From Sulfobacillus thermotolerans (GTDB lineage: Bacteria; Bacillota; Sulfobacillia; Sulfobacillales; Sulfobacillaceae), in NCBI GenBank assembly GCA_002951815.1, contig CP019454.1, forward strand, positions 558,001 to 622,000: a DNA stretch of 64,000 bases, in the 5' to 3' direction. A program made the position numbers and the translations under genes. Below, piece by piece: positions 47,610 through 55,807 of the stretch; position 1 is the first letter of the stretch; each line of letters starts with the position of its first letter. The notes under the pieces were generated by a model. That model was given only the letters and a program-made list of their open reading frames with translations, was not told the origin of the DNA and ran no database searches.

Positions 47610-48230
47610 TCAAGGGGTAGAGTTTAAAGACTCGCGAGCATGAGGCAGCCTCCAGTGAAACTTCATGGACAATAGGCGCAGGCCGAAAATAGCGATAATC
47701 AAAGTATAGATGTGCCAATCTTTTTGGGTTTGGATCCATTGAAATCCAATGATGGCGCCCGCTAATAAAGCCCACATCGCGTAGATATCGGCACGCAAAA
47801 CAAGCGGCTTGCGCTGTGCTAAAATGTCGCGAATGACCCCTCCGCCGGTGCCGGTCATGACGGCGGCAACCATCACTGTGCTCAAGGGGGCATGAATACG
47901 GGCGGCGTACAATGCGCCTTCCACGGCGAAGGTCGACAACCCAAGCGCGTCAAAGATGAGCATGGTTTTGAGCCCGTATTTTACCACAGCCGAGGGCGAT
48001 AGAATGGCCAGTAATATGGCAATGAGCGCAGCGATGAAAGCGCCATTTTGGTGCCAAACCATGGCTATGGGAAGACCAACAATCAGATTTCTAATCATGC
48101 CTCCTGCGAAAGCAGTCATAAAGCCCAGCACCATGATGCCGAAAATGTCATAGTCTTCTTCAATGGCTACCAGTGCGCCGCTCATCGCAAATGCGGCACT
48201 GCCGATAATGCTTAAAATCGTTAATACCAA
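47610..48230 (-). CDS. TRIC/YadS-family (UPF0126) membrane protein
   Basis: A 206-aa membrane protein with the double UPF0126 repeat: SIIGSAAFAMSGALVAIEED with GGMIRNLIVG, and LGLSTFAVEGALYAARIH with GTGGGVIRDILAQRKPLVLR. About seven transmembrane segments are expected. Trimeric intracellular cation channels are distant relatives, and the prokaryotic ones conduct cations. TTG 48230 is preferred: AAGGTGGG lies 6 bases upstream and the protein then begins as family members do. The upstream ATG at 48275 has no ribosome-binding site. Confidence 0.87.
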   Translation of the reverse strand: MVLTILSIIGSAAFAMSGALVAIEEDYDIFGIMVLGFMTAFAGGMIRNLIVGLPIAMVWHQNGAFIAALIAILLAILSPSAVVKYGLKTMLIFDALGLSTFAVEGALYAARIHAPLSTVMVAAVMTGTGGGVIRDILAQRKPLVLRADIYAMWALLAGAIIGFQWIQTQKDWHIYTLIIAIFGLRLLSMKFHWRLPHARESLNSTP

Positions 48231-48243
48231 ATGTAAACCCACC

Positions 48244-48501
48244 TTAAGTCGTTTGCTGTGCCATCGTCCCACCATACCAAATGCGCGGTTCCGCCTTCAG
48301 CAGCCTATTCAAAATGTTCGCGGCCTCATAGTGAAGGTGTATCTCGTGCATCAGTATAGCGGTTTGTTTCGGCGACAGGAATCCCTTCTCCTGGATATCC
48401 AAGTGCCGCATGGCGTGACGTCTGCCAACAGTCAAAAACGTTTTTGGACTCGAGTGGGAGATGAGGAAATTTCTTATCGAGAGAGAAAAAACCTCTTGCA
48501 A
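48244..48501 (-). CDS. Possible small protein upstream of the TRIC-like gene
   Basis: An 85-aa ORF (or about 55 aa from an internal ATG, MRHLDIQEKGFLSPKQTAIL...) that ends 14 bases before the TRIC-like start on the same strand. The sequence looks protein-like and contains HEIHLHYEAAN, but no ribosome-binding site is clear and no family is recognised. It may be a real short gene in an operon. Confidence 0.3.
   Translation of the reverse strand: MQEVFSLSIRNFLISHSSPKTFLTVGRRHAMRHLDIQEKGFLSPKQTAILMHEIHLHYEAANILNRLLKAEPRIWYGGTMAQQTT
48433..48446. promoter_or_regulatory. CG-centred palindrome, candidate LacI operator
   Basis: CAAAAACGTTTTTG is a perfect 14-bp palindrome with a central CG, a typical LacI-family operator form. 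A similar site lies at 48590-48603. Both are upstream of the beta-glucoside transport operon, which ends in a lacI-type gene. Confidence 0.5.
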
Positions 48502-48589
48502 AAATGCAGCATATAAGCCAATAATGGGTTGTTATTTAATAGTCGCATGCGACTGAATTAACAGATAATGAGGTCATCATGCGATTTCC

Positions 48590-48603
48590 CGAAAACGTTT
48601 TTG
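48590..48603. promoter_or_regulatory. Second CG-centred palindrome, candidate LacI operator
   Basis: CGAAAACGTTTTTG is nearly the same as 48433-48446 and lies 124 bases before the binding-protein ATG, close to where the promoter should be. Confidence 0.5.
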
Positions 48604-48726
48604 GAGCAATTTCTTCGTCAAGACATTTTGGCGGAGAAATATCTAAATATATTGTCAATTAACGATGTGGGTTTGCTGCATGCAGGGTGACAGTGGAACC
48701 CAAGGGTCATCCCGAGGAGGAAAAAT

Positions 48727-50367
48727 ATGAAGCGCATCGGTAAAACAACATTAGCTGCAGGCTCTGCTGTGTTGATGATGGGAGCACTCGCTGGGTGTGG
48801 ATCCAGCTCGAACGCCAGCACAACGTCCGCGGCTTCTAGCACGGCGCAGCCTTTAATCATGGCTCCTGCTCCCTATGGGTCATATACCGACAATTTTAAC
48901 CCGTTCTCGACGTCCAATAACCCCGGGACGGATGGATTTATTTATGAACCGTTATTTTACTTTAGCACCGTTAGCAGTAATCAATACGGGCTGTTGGGGC
49001 AGTCGTATCAATGGAGCAACGGTGGCAAGACGCTTACCGTCGACTTGCGCACCAATGTCAAGTGGACCAATGGGACGCCTTTTACCTCAAAAGATGTCGT
49101 GTTCACGTTCAATTTGCTGAAGCAAAACCCGGCGTTAGACACGTCCGGTGTGTGGACGAAACTCCAGTCGGTCACTGCGCCCAATGCGCATACCGTCGTT
49201 TTTCAGTTCAACCAAACTGATGTGCCTTTCGGTGTCTATGTGTTAGAAACGTATATTGTGCCCGAAAGCATTTGGTCGAAAATTTCTGATCCAGCCAAAT
49301 ACATGAATAGCCAGCCGGTAGGTACAGGGCCTTATCTCTTAAGTTCTTTCAATGCCGAAGACTACAAATTCACGGCGAATCCCCATTACTATTTAGGAAA
49401 GCCCAAAGTGCCGGTGATTGAGGTGCCCGCGTATGATAGCAACAACTCGCTTAATGAGGCACTGGCTGCGGGACAAGTAGGATGGAGTGGACAGTTTATT
49501 CCGGATATCAAGGGCGTGTATACCTCCAAGAGCCCTAATAACCATTACTGGTTTGCCCCTTATGAAGTGGTAGGCCTGTTTCCCAATTTGAAAAACCCCT
49601 TGTTAAGCCAATTGGCGGTTCGCCAAGCAATTAATCTCGCCATCAATCGACCGGAATTGGGACAAAAAGGCGAATATGGCTACGAGAAAGCCGCCAGCCC
49701 CACGGCATTGGTGCTACCGTTTCAAAAAAGCTATTTGAACCCGAGTCTGCCTGTATCGGAAACGTACAACCCCACAAAAGCGGAACAGATCTTAGAGAAA
49801 GCCGGATTTAAGAAAAATGCGTCGGGAGTGTTTGTATCACCATCGGGCCAGCCGCTCTCCTTGACCATTCAGGTGCCAGCAGGATGGTCTGACTGGGATG
49901 CAGACTGTGCCATCATGGCCCAAGAATTAAGTGCGATTGGCATTCAAACCACCGTGACGCAAGATGCCTACGGAGAGTACGTGGCTAATTTGCAAGGCGG
50001 TAAATATGATTTGGCCATGTCTTGGACCAATCCCGGGCCAACACCGTACTACGCGTTGTATAACTCTTTAGGTTCCACCGGTGACTGGAATATTGAAGGC
50101 TGGAACAATGCCGCCACGAACAACGCCTTAAACGCTTATGCCTCAAGTACGAATCCGGCGGTGCAGAAACAAGCGATTGAGACGTTAGAAGGGATTATGG
50201 TCAATGACCTGCCATTTATTCCGGTACTGGACGGTGCGCTATGGGATGAATACAGCACAGCCAATTACACGGGATGGCCCACGCAATCTGATCCTTATGT
50301 GACGAATGCGCCGTATAGCTGGCCCGCGCCGGAAATTGTTGTCGAGCACCTAACGCCCAAATCCTAA
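48727..50367 (+). CDS. Dpp-type sugar/peptide-binding lipoprotein
   Basis: A 546-aa SBP_bac_5 protein. The lipoprotein signal (TTLAAGSAVLMMGALAGCGS; lipobox LAGC) is followed by a Ser/Ala/Thr linker and the mature domain (LTVDLRTNVKWTNGTPFTSK, then DVVFTFNLLK, then PVGTGPYLLSSFNAEDYKFT, VRQAINLAINRPELGQKGEY). GAGGAGG precedes the ATG. Next to GH1 and GH5-like genes it probably binds beta-linked oligosaccharides such as cellobiose, as do archaeal/Thermotoga Dpp-type cellobiose systems. Confidence 0.88.
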   Translation: MKRIGKTTLAAGSAVLMMGALAGCGSSSNASTTSAASSTAQPLIMAPAPYGSYTDNFNPFSTSNNPGTDGFIYEPLFYFSTVSSNQYGLLGQSYQWSNGGKTLTVDLRTNVKWTNGTPFTSKDVVFTFNLLKQNPALDTSGVWTKLQSVTAPNAHTVVFQFNQTDVPFGVYVLETYIVPESIWSKISDPAKYMNSQPVGTGPYLLSSFNAEDYKFTANPHYYLGKPKVPVIEVPAYDSNNSLNEALAAGQVGWSGQFIPDIKGVYTSKSPNNHYWFAPYEVVGLFPNLKNPLLSQLAVRQAINLAINRPELGQKGEYGYEKAASPTALVLPFQKSYLNPSLPVSETYNPTKAEQILEKAGFKKNASGVFVSPSGQPLSLTIQVPAGWSDWDADCAIMAQELSAIGIQTTVTQDAYGEYVANLQGGKYDLAMSWTNPGPTPYYALYNSLGSTGDWNIEGWNNAATNNALNAYASSTNPAVQKQAIETLEGIMVNDLPFIPVLDGALWDEYSTANYTGWPTQSDPYVTNAPYSWPAPEIVVEHLTPKS

Positions 50368-50392
50368 CGAAAAGATGTCTGTCGCGAGGCGG

Positions 50393-50417
50393 GGTCCAAG
50401 GCGTCACGCCTTGGACC
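50393..50417 (+). other. Intercistronic stem-loop after the binding-protein gene
   Basis: GGTCCAAGGCG and CGCCTTGGACC form a perfect 11-bp stem with a 3-base loop and no T-run. Such structures after binding-protein genes commonly protect the upstream mRNA and keep binding protein in excess of permease. Confidence 0.75.
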
Positions 50418-50462
50418 GCCTTGGACACAGCGGGGATGTGGTGAGGAAAGGCGGGACAGAGA

Positions 50463-51452
50463 ATGCGGTACGTGACTCAAAAGGTCCTCTTTTTTGTCGT
50501 GTGTTTATGGGCTGCCATGACCCTGAATTTCATTCTGCCGCGAATGATTCCAGGCAATCCAGCATTAGCCATGTTTGCGAAGTTTCAGGGCCAGTTAAAT
50601 CCTCAGGCGTTGCATGCTTTGGAGCTGCAATTTGGGTTTTCGCATCAGCCCATTTTGTTGCAATATGTCAATTATCTTAAGAGCTTTTTGACCTTGCATT
50701 GGGGATTGTCGTATACGTACTATCCCACGCCGGTTGCCACCGTGATTGCACACAGTTTGCCTTGGACCATTGGTTTGGTGGGAACTGCCACGTTTATTGC
50801 GGTGGTCGTGGGAACGGTTTTAGGTATTTATATTTCGTGGCGGCGCGGAGGAGTATTAGACAATACGTTGCCAGTAGCGACAATGTTTTTGCAAGCGATG
50901 CCTTATTTCTGGACAGGAACCATCCTGTTATTTGTCTTTGCCTTTGAACTCCATTGGTTTCCTTTAGGCCATGCGTACTCTAACACGGTTACGCCGGGAT
51001 TTAATGGCCCATTTATTGCGAGTGTACTGCGCCATGGGCTGTTGCCGGGGCTGACCGTCTTCTTGGGATCGTTAAGCGGGTGGGTGATTGGCATGCGCAA
51101 TAACATGGTCAATACCTTAGGAGAGGATTACGTGATTTTTGCTGAAGCAAAAGGCGTCTCCACTTGGCGCGTCATGTCAAGCTATGCGGCGCGCAACGCC
51201 ATATTGCCGCAAGTAACCAGTTTTGCCTTGGCTATGGGATTGATTGTCAGCGGCTCGATATTGACAGAGGTCGTTTTCTCCTATCCGGGCATTGGGTTTC
51301 AACTTACCAACGCCGTTTTGTCACAAGACTTGCCGTTGATTCAGGCGTCGTTCCTCATCATTGCCGTCTCCGTGCTGGTGGTTAATCTGATTGTCGATTT
51401 GCTGTATGCCCGGCTTGATCCACGAGTGCGCCAAGGAGGGGAGACACACTAA
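50463..51452 (+). CDS. Dpp-type ABC permease, DppB type
   Basis: A 329-aa six-helix permease. The N-terminal helix (FFVVCLWAAMTLNFILPRMI) is followed by a periplasmic loop, TM helices, the EAA-type AKGVSTWRVMSSYAARNAIL loop and the terminal VNLIVDLLYARLDPRVRQ. Its stop is directly followed by the ATG of the next permease. It belongs to the complete DppABCDF-type transporter. Confidence 0.92.
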   Translation: MRYVTQKVLFFVVCLWAAMTLNFILPRMIPGNPALAMFAKFQGQLNPQALHALELQFGFSHQPILLQYVNYLKSFLTLHWGLSYTYYPTPVATVIAHSLPWTIGLVGTATFIAVVVGTVLGIYISWRRGGVLDNTLPVATMFLQAMPYFWTGTILLFVFAFELHWFPLGHAYSNTVTPGFNGPFIASVLRHGLLPGLTVFLGSLSGWVIGMRNNMVNTLGEDYVIFAEAKGVSTWRVMSSYAARNAILPQVTSFALAMGLIVSGSILTEVVFSYPGIGFQLTNAVLSQDLPLIQASFLIIAVSVLVVNLIVDLLYARLDPRVRQGGETH

Positions 51453-52400
51453 ATGGCTCAAAATTCAGCAGTGCAGCGGCCCGGTGTGCCGCCCGTGCCT
51501 TCACCTGCGACCCGCCCGCGGAAGGTCGGGGCGATGCGCCGCGTGGTGCAAATCATGTTTTCTAATCGCAAATCGGCGGTAGGGTTTTGCCTGTTCCTGT
51601 TCTTTGTGGCACTCGCCGTGTTGGCTCCGTGGATTGCTCCGTATAGTCCCACGTCGACCCAATTTGCGCCCTCGCTGCATCCGAGTGCCCAGCACTGGTT
51701 TGGCACTACCGCGCAGGGCCAGGATATTTTTTCTCAGTTTTTGTACGGAGCCCGCTCGACGCTCGTGGTAGGAATCGGGGCTGGCATGCTGGCCACCGCT
51801 TTAAGCTTGTTAATTGGGGTGACGGCTGGTTACCGCGGCGGGATGACGGATACGATTCTCAACTTTCTGAGCAATATTTTTCTGGTGCTGCCAGGGTTAG
51901 CGTTATTGATCTTAATCGAGTCCTATGTGCACAACAGCACACCCGTGTTCAATGGATTGATTATTGGCTTGACGGGATGGGCCTGGGGTGCTCGCGTCTT
52001 CCGGTCCCAAACCATGTCATTGGCGCACCGGGATTTTGTGACCGCGGCCAAATTGACGGGGGCGTCAGATCTGCGCGTGATGGTGATGGAAATCATGCCT
52101 AATATGACGTCGATTATTGCGTCGAACATCATGTATGCGTGCTTGGCGGCGATTTTAGCCGAATCCGGGCTGGCCTTCTTAGGACTAGAAAACGTGTCAT
52201 CAATTTCCTGGGGGACAATGCTGTATTGGTCTTCTCAAGGAGATGCCATTCTGACAGGCGGCTGGTGGTGGTTCATTCCGCCGGGCTTGGGAATCGCCTT
52301 GGTGGGACTCAGTTTGGTGTTGATGAATTACGCGATTGACCAACTGACTAATCCGCGCTTACGGGAACTGCCCAAGGCCAAAAAGAAGGTGATATGGTGA
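51453..52400 (+). CDS. Dpp-type ABC permease, DppC type
   Basis: A 315-aa permease with a Pro/Arg-rich N-terminus, a first TM helix (AVGFCLFLFFVALAVLAPWI), the GTTAQGQDIFSQFLYGARST block, and the EAA-like AAKLTGASDLRVMVMEIMPN loop. It starts immediately after the DppB-type stop and overlaps the first ATPase gene by 7 bases. Confidence 0.92.
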   Translation: MAQNSAVQRPGVPPVPSPATRPRKVGAMRRVVQIMFSNRKSAVGFCLFLFFVALAVLAPWIAPYSPTSTQFAPSLHPSAQHWFGTTAQGQDIFSQFLYGARSTLVVGIGAGMLATALSLLIGVTAGYRGGMTDTILNFLSNIFLVLPGLALLILIESYVHNSTPVFNGLIIGLTGWAWGARVFRSQTMSLAHRDFVTAAKLTGASDLRVMVMEIMPNMTSIIASNIMYACLAAILAESGLAFLGLENVSSISWGTMLYWSSQGDAILTGGWWWFIPPGLGIALVGLSLVLMNYAIDQLTNPRLRELPKAKKKVIW

Positions 52401-53398
52401 GCGAGCAACCCGTTTTGGTTCTGCGCGATGTGTCGATTGCCTATGATTCGCCAGCAGGTCCGGTGCAAGCGGTTTCACATGTGAACCTAGAACTGATGCC
52501 CAATACGATCGTGGGATTAATCGGAGAATCGGGCAGCGGCAAATCCACTTTGGCCACCGGAATTATGCGCCTTTTGCGAGGAGGTGCCCACCTTACCCAC
52601 GGAGAAATTCTGATCAAAGGGCAAAACGTCTATGACATGGACGCCAAAACCTTGCGGAAGTTTCGCTGGGAGGCCATGTCGATGGTATTTCAAAGCGCCA
52701 TGACAGTGTTGAACCCGGTCATGACCGTGGAGCAGCAAATGGTAGACGTATTCTTGGCGCATCGGCCCGGGATGTCGAAAGCGGAGGCCTTGCAAAAATC
52801 CTACGCATTGCTGGATCTGGTGCGTATTGCCCGGAAACACGGGAAAAGCTACCCGCATGAACTGTCTGGGGGTATGAAACAACGCATTGTCATTGCCATT
52901 GCCTTGGCATTGGATCCGGCATTGGTGATTATGGACGAACCGACCACCGCCTTAGATGTAGTCGTTCAGCGATCGATTTTGGAACAAATTCAAGATTTGC
53001 AGCAAGAACGGCATTTTGCTGTCCTCTTTATCAGCCATGACTTCAGCCTGGTCGCCGAATTGGCATCACGCGTCGCCATTATGTATGCCGGGCGATTTGT
53101 CGAGGTCACGGAAAGTGGCGGTTTAACCGTCTCGGATCAAGACCATCACCCTTATACCCAAGGACTGATGCGGGCTATTCCGCGCCTTACGCATGAAGAT
53201 GTCGTGATCGAAGGTATCCCGGGTCATCCGCCGGATTTGGTCACGCTGCCCACGGGGTGTGCGTACCATCCCCGGTGTCCCTATGCCGTGCCGCTGTGTA
53301 CGGTAGAACGCCCAGAACCGCGCGATTGGCAAGGACGTTTGATTGCATGCCACCGTTTTGATCCCCAGAAGGCAGGTGAGTTCTCTCATGTCTCTTGA
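52394..53398 (+). CDS. Dpp/Opp ABC transporter ATPase, DppD type
   Basis: A 334-aa ATPase with Walker A GESGSGKST (about residues 43-51), the signature ELSGGMKQRIVIAIALALDP, Walker B LVIMDEPTTALD, and an oligopeptide-transporter C-terminal region with a cysteine cluster (GCAYHPRCPYAVPLCTVERP) likely to bind Fe-S or zinc. It overlaps both neighbours. Confidence 0.93.
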   Translation: MVSEQPVLVLRDVSIAYDSPAGPVQAVSHVNLELMPNTIVGLIGESGSGKSTLATGIMRLLRGGAHLTHGEILIKGQNVYDMDAKTLRKFRWEAMSMVFQSAMTVLNPVMTVEQQMVDVFLAHRPGMSKAEALQKSYALLDLVRIARKHGKSYPHELSGGMKQRIVIAIALALDPALVIMDEPTTALDVVVQRSILEQIQDLQQERHFAVLFISHDFSLVAELASRVAIMYAGRFVEVTESGGLTVSDQDHHPYTQGLMRAIPRLTHEDVVIEGIPGHPPDLVTLPTGCAYHPRCPYAVPLCTVERPEPRDWQGRLIACHRFDPQKAGEFSHVS

Positions 53399-54386
53399 GC
53401 CATTAGCGGCTGCTCCCTTAGTGACGGTCGAGCATTTGGTTGTGCGCTTTCCTCTGCGAGGGGGACGCCAATTTATCCGTCCCGTAGACGATGTCTCCTT
53501 TACCATAGGGTCAGGCGAAGTTCTGGCGTTAGTGGGGGAATCCGGAAGTGGCAAGACTACAATTGGGCGGACGCTTTTACGGATTTTAGAACCTTCTTTC
53601 GGCCGTATTAGCGTAGCTGGCACCGATGTTAGTCATATCAAAGGCCGGGAGCTCACTGCGTATCGGCGTCAAGCGCAGATGATTTTCCAAGACCCGTTTG
53701 CCTCGCTTAATCCTGTCAAAACCGTGGAGAATCACTTAGTCTTTCCGATTCGCAAACACCAAGGGGGCAATAAAGAGAGCGTCGACCAGCTGATTGATGA
53801 CCTCTTGGAGCGCGTGGGCCTTACCCCGGTGAATGAGACGCGAAAGAAATTTCCGCATGAACTTTCGGGCGGTCAACGCCAACGTCTGGCCATAGCCCGA
53901 GCCTTAGCGGTTCAGCCGCAGTTCTTAGTGGCGGATGAGCCGATTTCAATGCTGGATGTCTCCATTCGCGCGGGCATCTTGCAATTGCTGGGCCAGCTCA
54001 AGCGTGATTTTCACCTCTCATTTTTATATGTGACCCACGACTTGGCCTCAGCACGCTATTTTGGGGACCGCATTATGGTCTTGTATGCGGGAAAGATTAT
54101 GGAATCTGCTCCGTCTCGGGACCTGATTCGCAATCCTTTGCATCCCTATACCAAACTGTTGTTGGCCGCGACACCGGGCAGTTCCACACGCCACCGGTTG
54201 CCGGAAAAGGACAATCAACCACCAGACCTGAGTGAAGCGCGGGTAGGGTGTCCGTTTGCCCCCCGATGTTTGTCAGCGACGACCGAATGCACAAACAGCA
54301 TGCCGCCTATGACGGTTGTAGCTCCGGAGCGTTCGGTGGCATGCTATCATCCCGACGCTCTTATCAGTGTCAAGCCGCTTCCGTAA
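53388..54386 (+). CDS. Dpp/Opp ABC transporter ATPase, DppF type
   Basis: A 332-aa ATPase with Walker A GESGSGKTT, signature ELSGGQRQRLAIARALAVQP, Walker B FLVADEPISMLD, and the cysteine cluster GCPFAPRCLSATTEC. ATG 53388 has AGGTGAG 7 bases upstream and overlaps the DppD-type gene by 11 bases. It completes the heterodimeric motor. These two ATPases might also power the ATPase-less Dpp system at 25772-29199. Confidence 0.93.
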   Translation: MSLEPLAAAPLVTVEHLVVRFPLRGGRQFIRPVDDVSFTIGSGEVLALVGESGSGKTTIGRTLLRILEPSFGRISVAGTDVSHIKGRELTAYRRQAQMIFQDPFASLNPVKTVENHLVFPIRKHQGGNKESVDQLIDDLLERVGLTPVNETRKKFPHELSGGQRQRLAIARALAVQPQFLVADEPISMLDVSIRAGILQLLGQLKRDFHLSFLYVTHDLASARYFGDRIMVLYAGKIMESAPSRDLIRNPLHPYTKLLLAATPGSSTRHRLPEKDNQPPDLSEARVGCPFAPRCLSATTECTNSMPPMTVVAPERSVACYHPDALISVKPLP

Positions 54387-54422
54387 AACCCGAGATAGGA
54401 AATTCTCTAATGAGGTGACATT

Positions 54423-55790
54423 GTGACCGACAAATACGATTTGACTTTCCCTGCAGACTTTATTTTTGGGGTGGCAACCTCCTCGTATCAAATTGAAGGA
54501 GCTGTGGCCGAAGATGGCCGGACGCCATCGCACTGGGATACCTTTTCCCATACGCCAGGTAAGGTGTTGGGACAGGAAACCGGAGATATCGCCTGTGATC
54601 ATTATCATCGCTATCGCCAAGACGTTGACCTGATCGCCGACTTAGGGGTGTCCTCTTACCGGTTTTCATTGGCATGGCCGCGCATTGTGACCGAAGACAA
54701 TCGCTTGAATACCCGCGGTATAGATTTTTACCACCGACTGCTTGATGCCTTGGCGGAAAGAAATGTGACACCAGCCGCCACCATTTACCATTGGGACTTG
54801 CCGCAATGGCTTGCAGACCGTGGAGGATGGGCCAATCGCGATACCGTGCGCTATTTTACCGATTATGCGCAAATGGTCTTTCAGGCGTTTGGAGACCGCA
54901 TTCCCCAGTGGATTACGCATAACGAACCGTGGTGTGCGTCGTTTCTTAGCTACGGACTTGGGGAGCATGCGCCTGGGCACCGGGACTGGCGTGAAGCCGT
55001 GTTGGCAAGCCACCATATTCTCCTCTCTCACGGAGAAACGGTTAAGCTGTACCGTGCTATGGGACTTAAAGGACAAATTGGCATTACCCTCAATCTCAAC
55101 GTGACAGATCCAAAGACTGACACCGATGCGGACCGGGCGGCAGCCCGCCGGGGCGATGGCTTTTCCAACCGCTGGTTTTTAGACCCCTTATTTCGTGGGG
55201 CCTATCCGGAAGATATGCTGGATATCTTCAGGCCCTATGTGCAAAATTTTCGGTTTATCCGCCCAGGGGATTTAGAAACCATTTCTACACCCATGAACTT
55301 TCTGGGGGTGAATTACTACACACGCTCCGTGGTCTTTGACGAGCCGGGGACGTCCTTGTTGCAGCTAGGCCATGTGGTACCGGCTAAGGACCGGGTCACG
55401 GAAATGGGATGGGAAGTGCATCCAGACTCCTTGTACCGACTGCTCAAACGCTTAGCGGGTGAATATACAGCCTTACCTTTATATATTACCGAAAATGGCG
55501 CAGCGTATCCGGATGCGGTAGATGCTGATGGCCAGGTGCATGATCCTCTGCGCACCGCGTACGTACAAAGCCATTTGCAAGCGGCACAGCGTTTTGTAGA
55601 GGAAGGTGGGGCATTGAAAGGCTATTATTTGTGGTCCTTAATGGATAACTTTGAATGGGCCTACGGGTACTCCAAACGCTTTGGGATCGTCTATGTCGAC
55701 TTTGCTTCGCAAGAGCGCATCTTAAAGGACAGCGCCAAGTGGTACAAAGAGCTGATTGCCCGACATCGCCTGCGCCACGGGCAGGGGTAA
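54423..55790 (+). CDS. GH1 beta-glucosidase
   Basis: A 455-aa family 1 glycoside hydrolase. The N-terminal FPADFIFGVATSSYQIEGAV signature, the acid/base motif ITHNEPWCASFLSYGLGEHA (Glu in NEP) and the nucleophile motif LPLYITENGAAYPDAV (Glu in TENG) are intact, as is WSLMDNFEWAYGYSKRFGIV. It splits cellobiose or other beta-glucosides in the cytoplasm (no signal peptide). GTG start with AGGTGA upstream. Confidence 0.95.
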   Translation: MTDKYDLTFPADFIFGVATSSYQIEGAVAEDGRTPSHWDTFSHTPGKVLGQETGDIACDHYHRYRQDVDLIADLGVSSYRFSLAWPRIVTEDNRLNTRGIDFYHRLLDALAERNVTPAATIYHWDLPQWLADRGGWANRDTVRYFTDYAQMVFQAFGDRIPQWITHNEPWCASFLSYGLGEHAPGHRDWREAVLASHHILLSHGETVKLYRAMGLKGQIGITLNLNVTDPKTDTDADRAAARRGDGFSNRWFLDPLFRGAYPEDMLDIFRPYVQNFRFIRPGDLETISTPMNFLGVNYYTRSVVFDEPGTSLLQLGHVVPAKDRVTEMGWEVHPDSLYRLLKRLAGEYTALPLYITENGAAYPDAVDADGQVHDPLRTAYVQSHLQAAQRFVEEGGALKGYYLWSLMDNFEWAYGYSKRFGIVYVDFASQERILKDSAKWYKELIARHRLRHGQG

Positions 55791-55807
55791 AGGGGGGAGT
55801 AGGCAGC

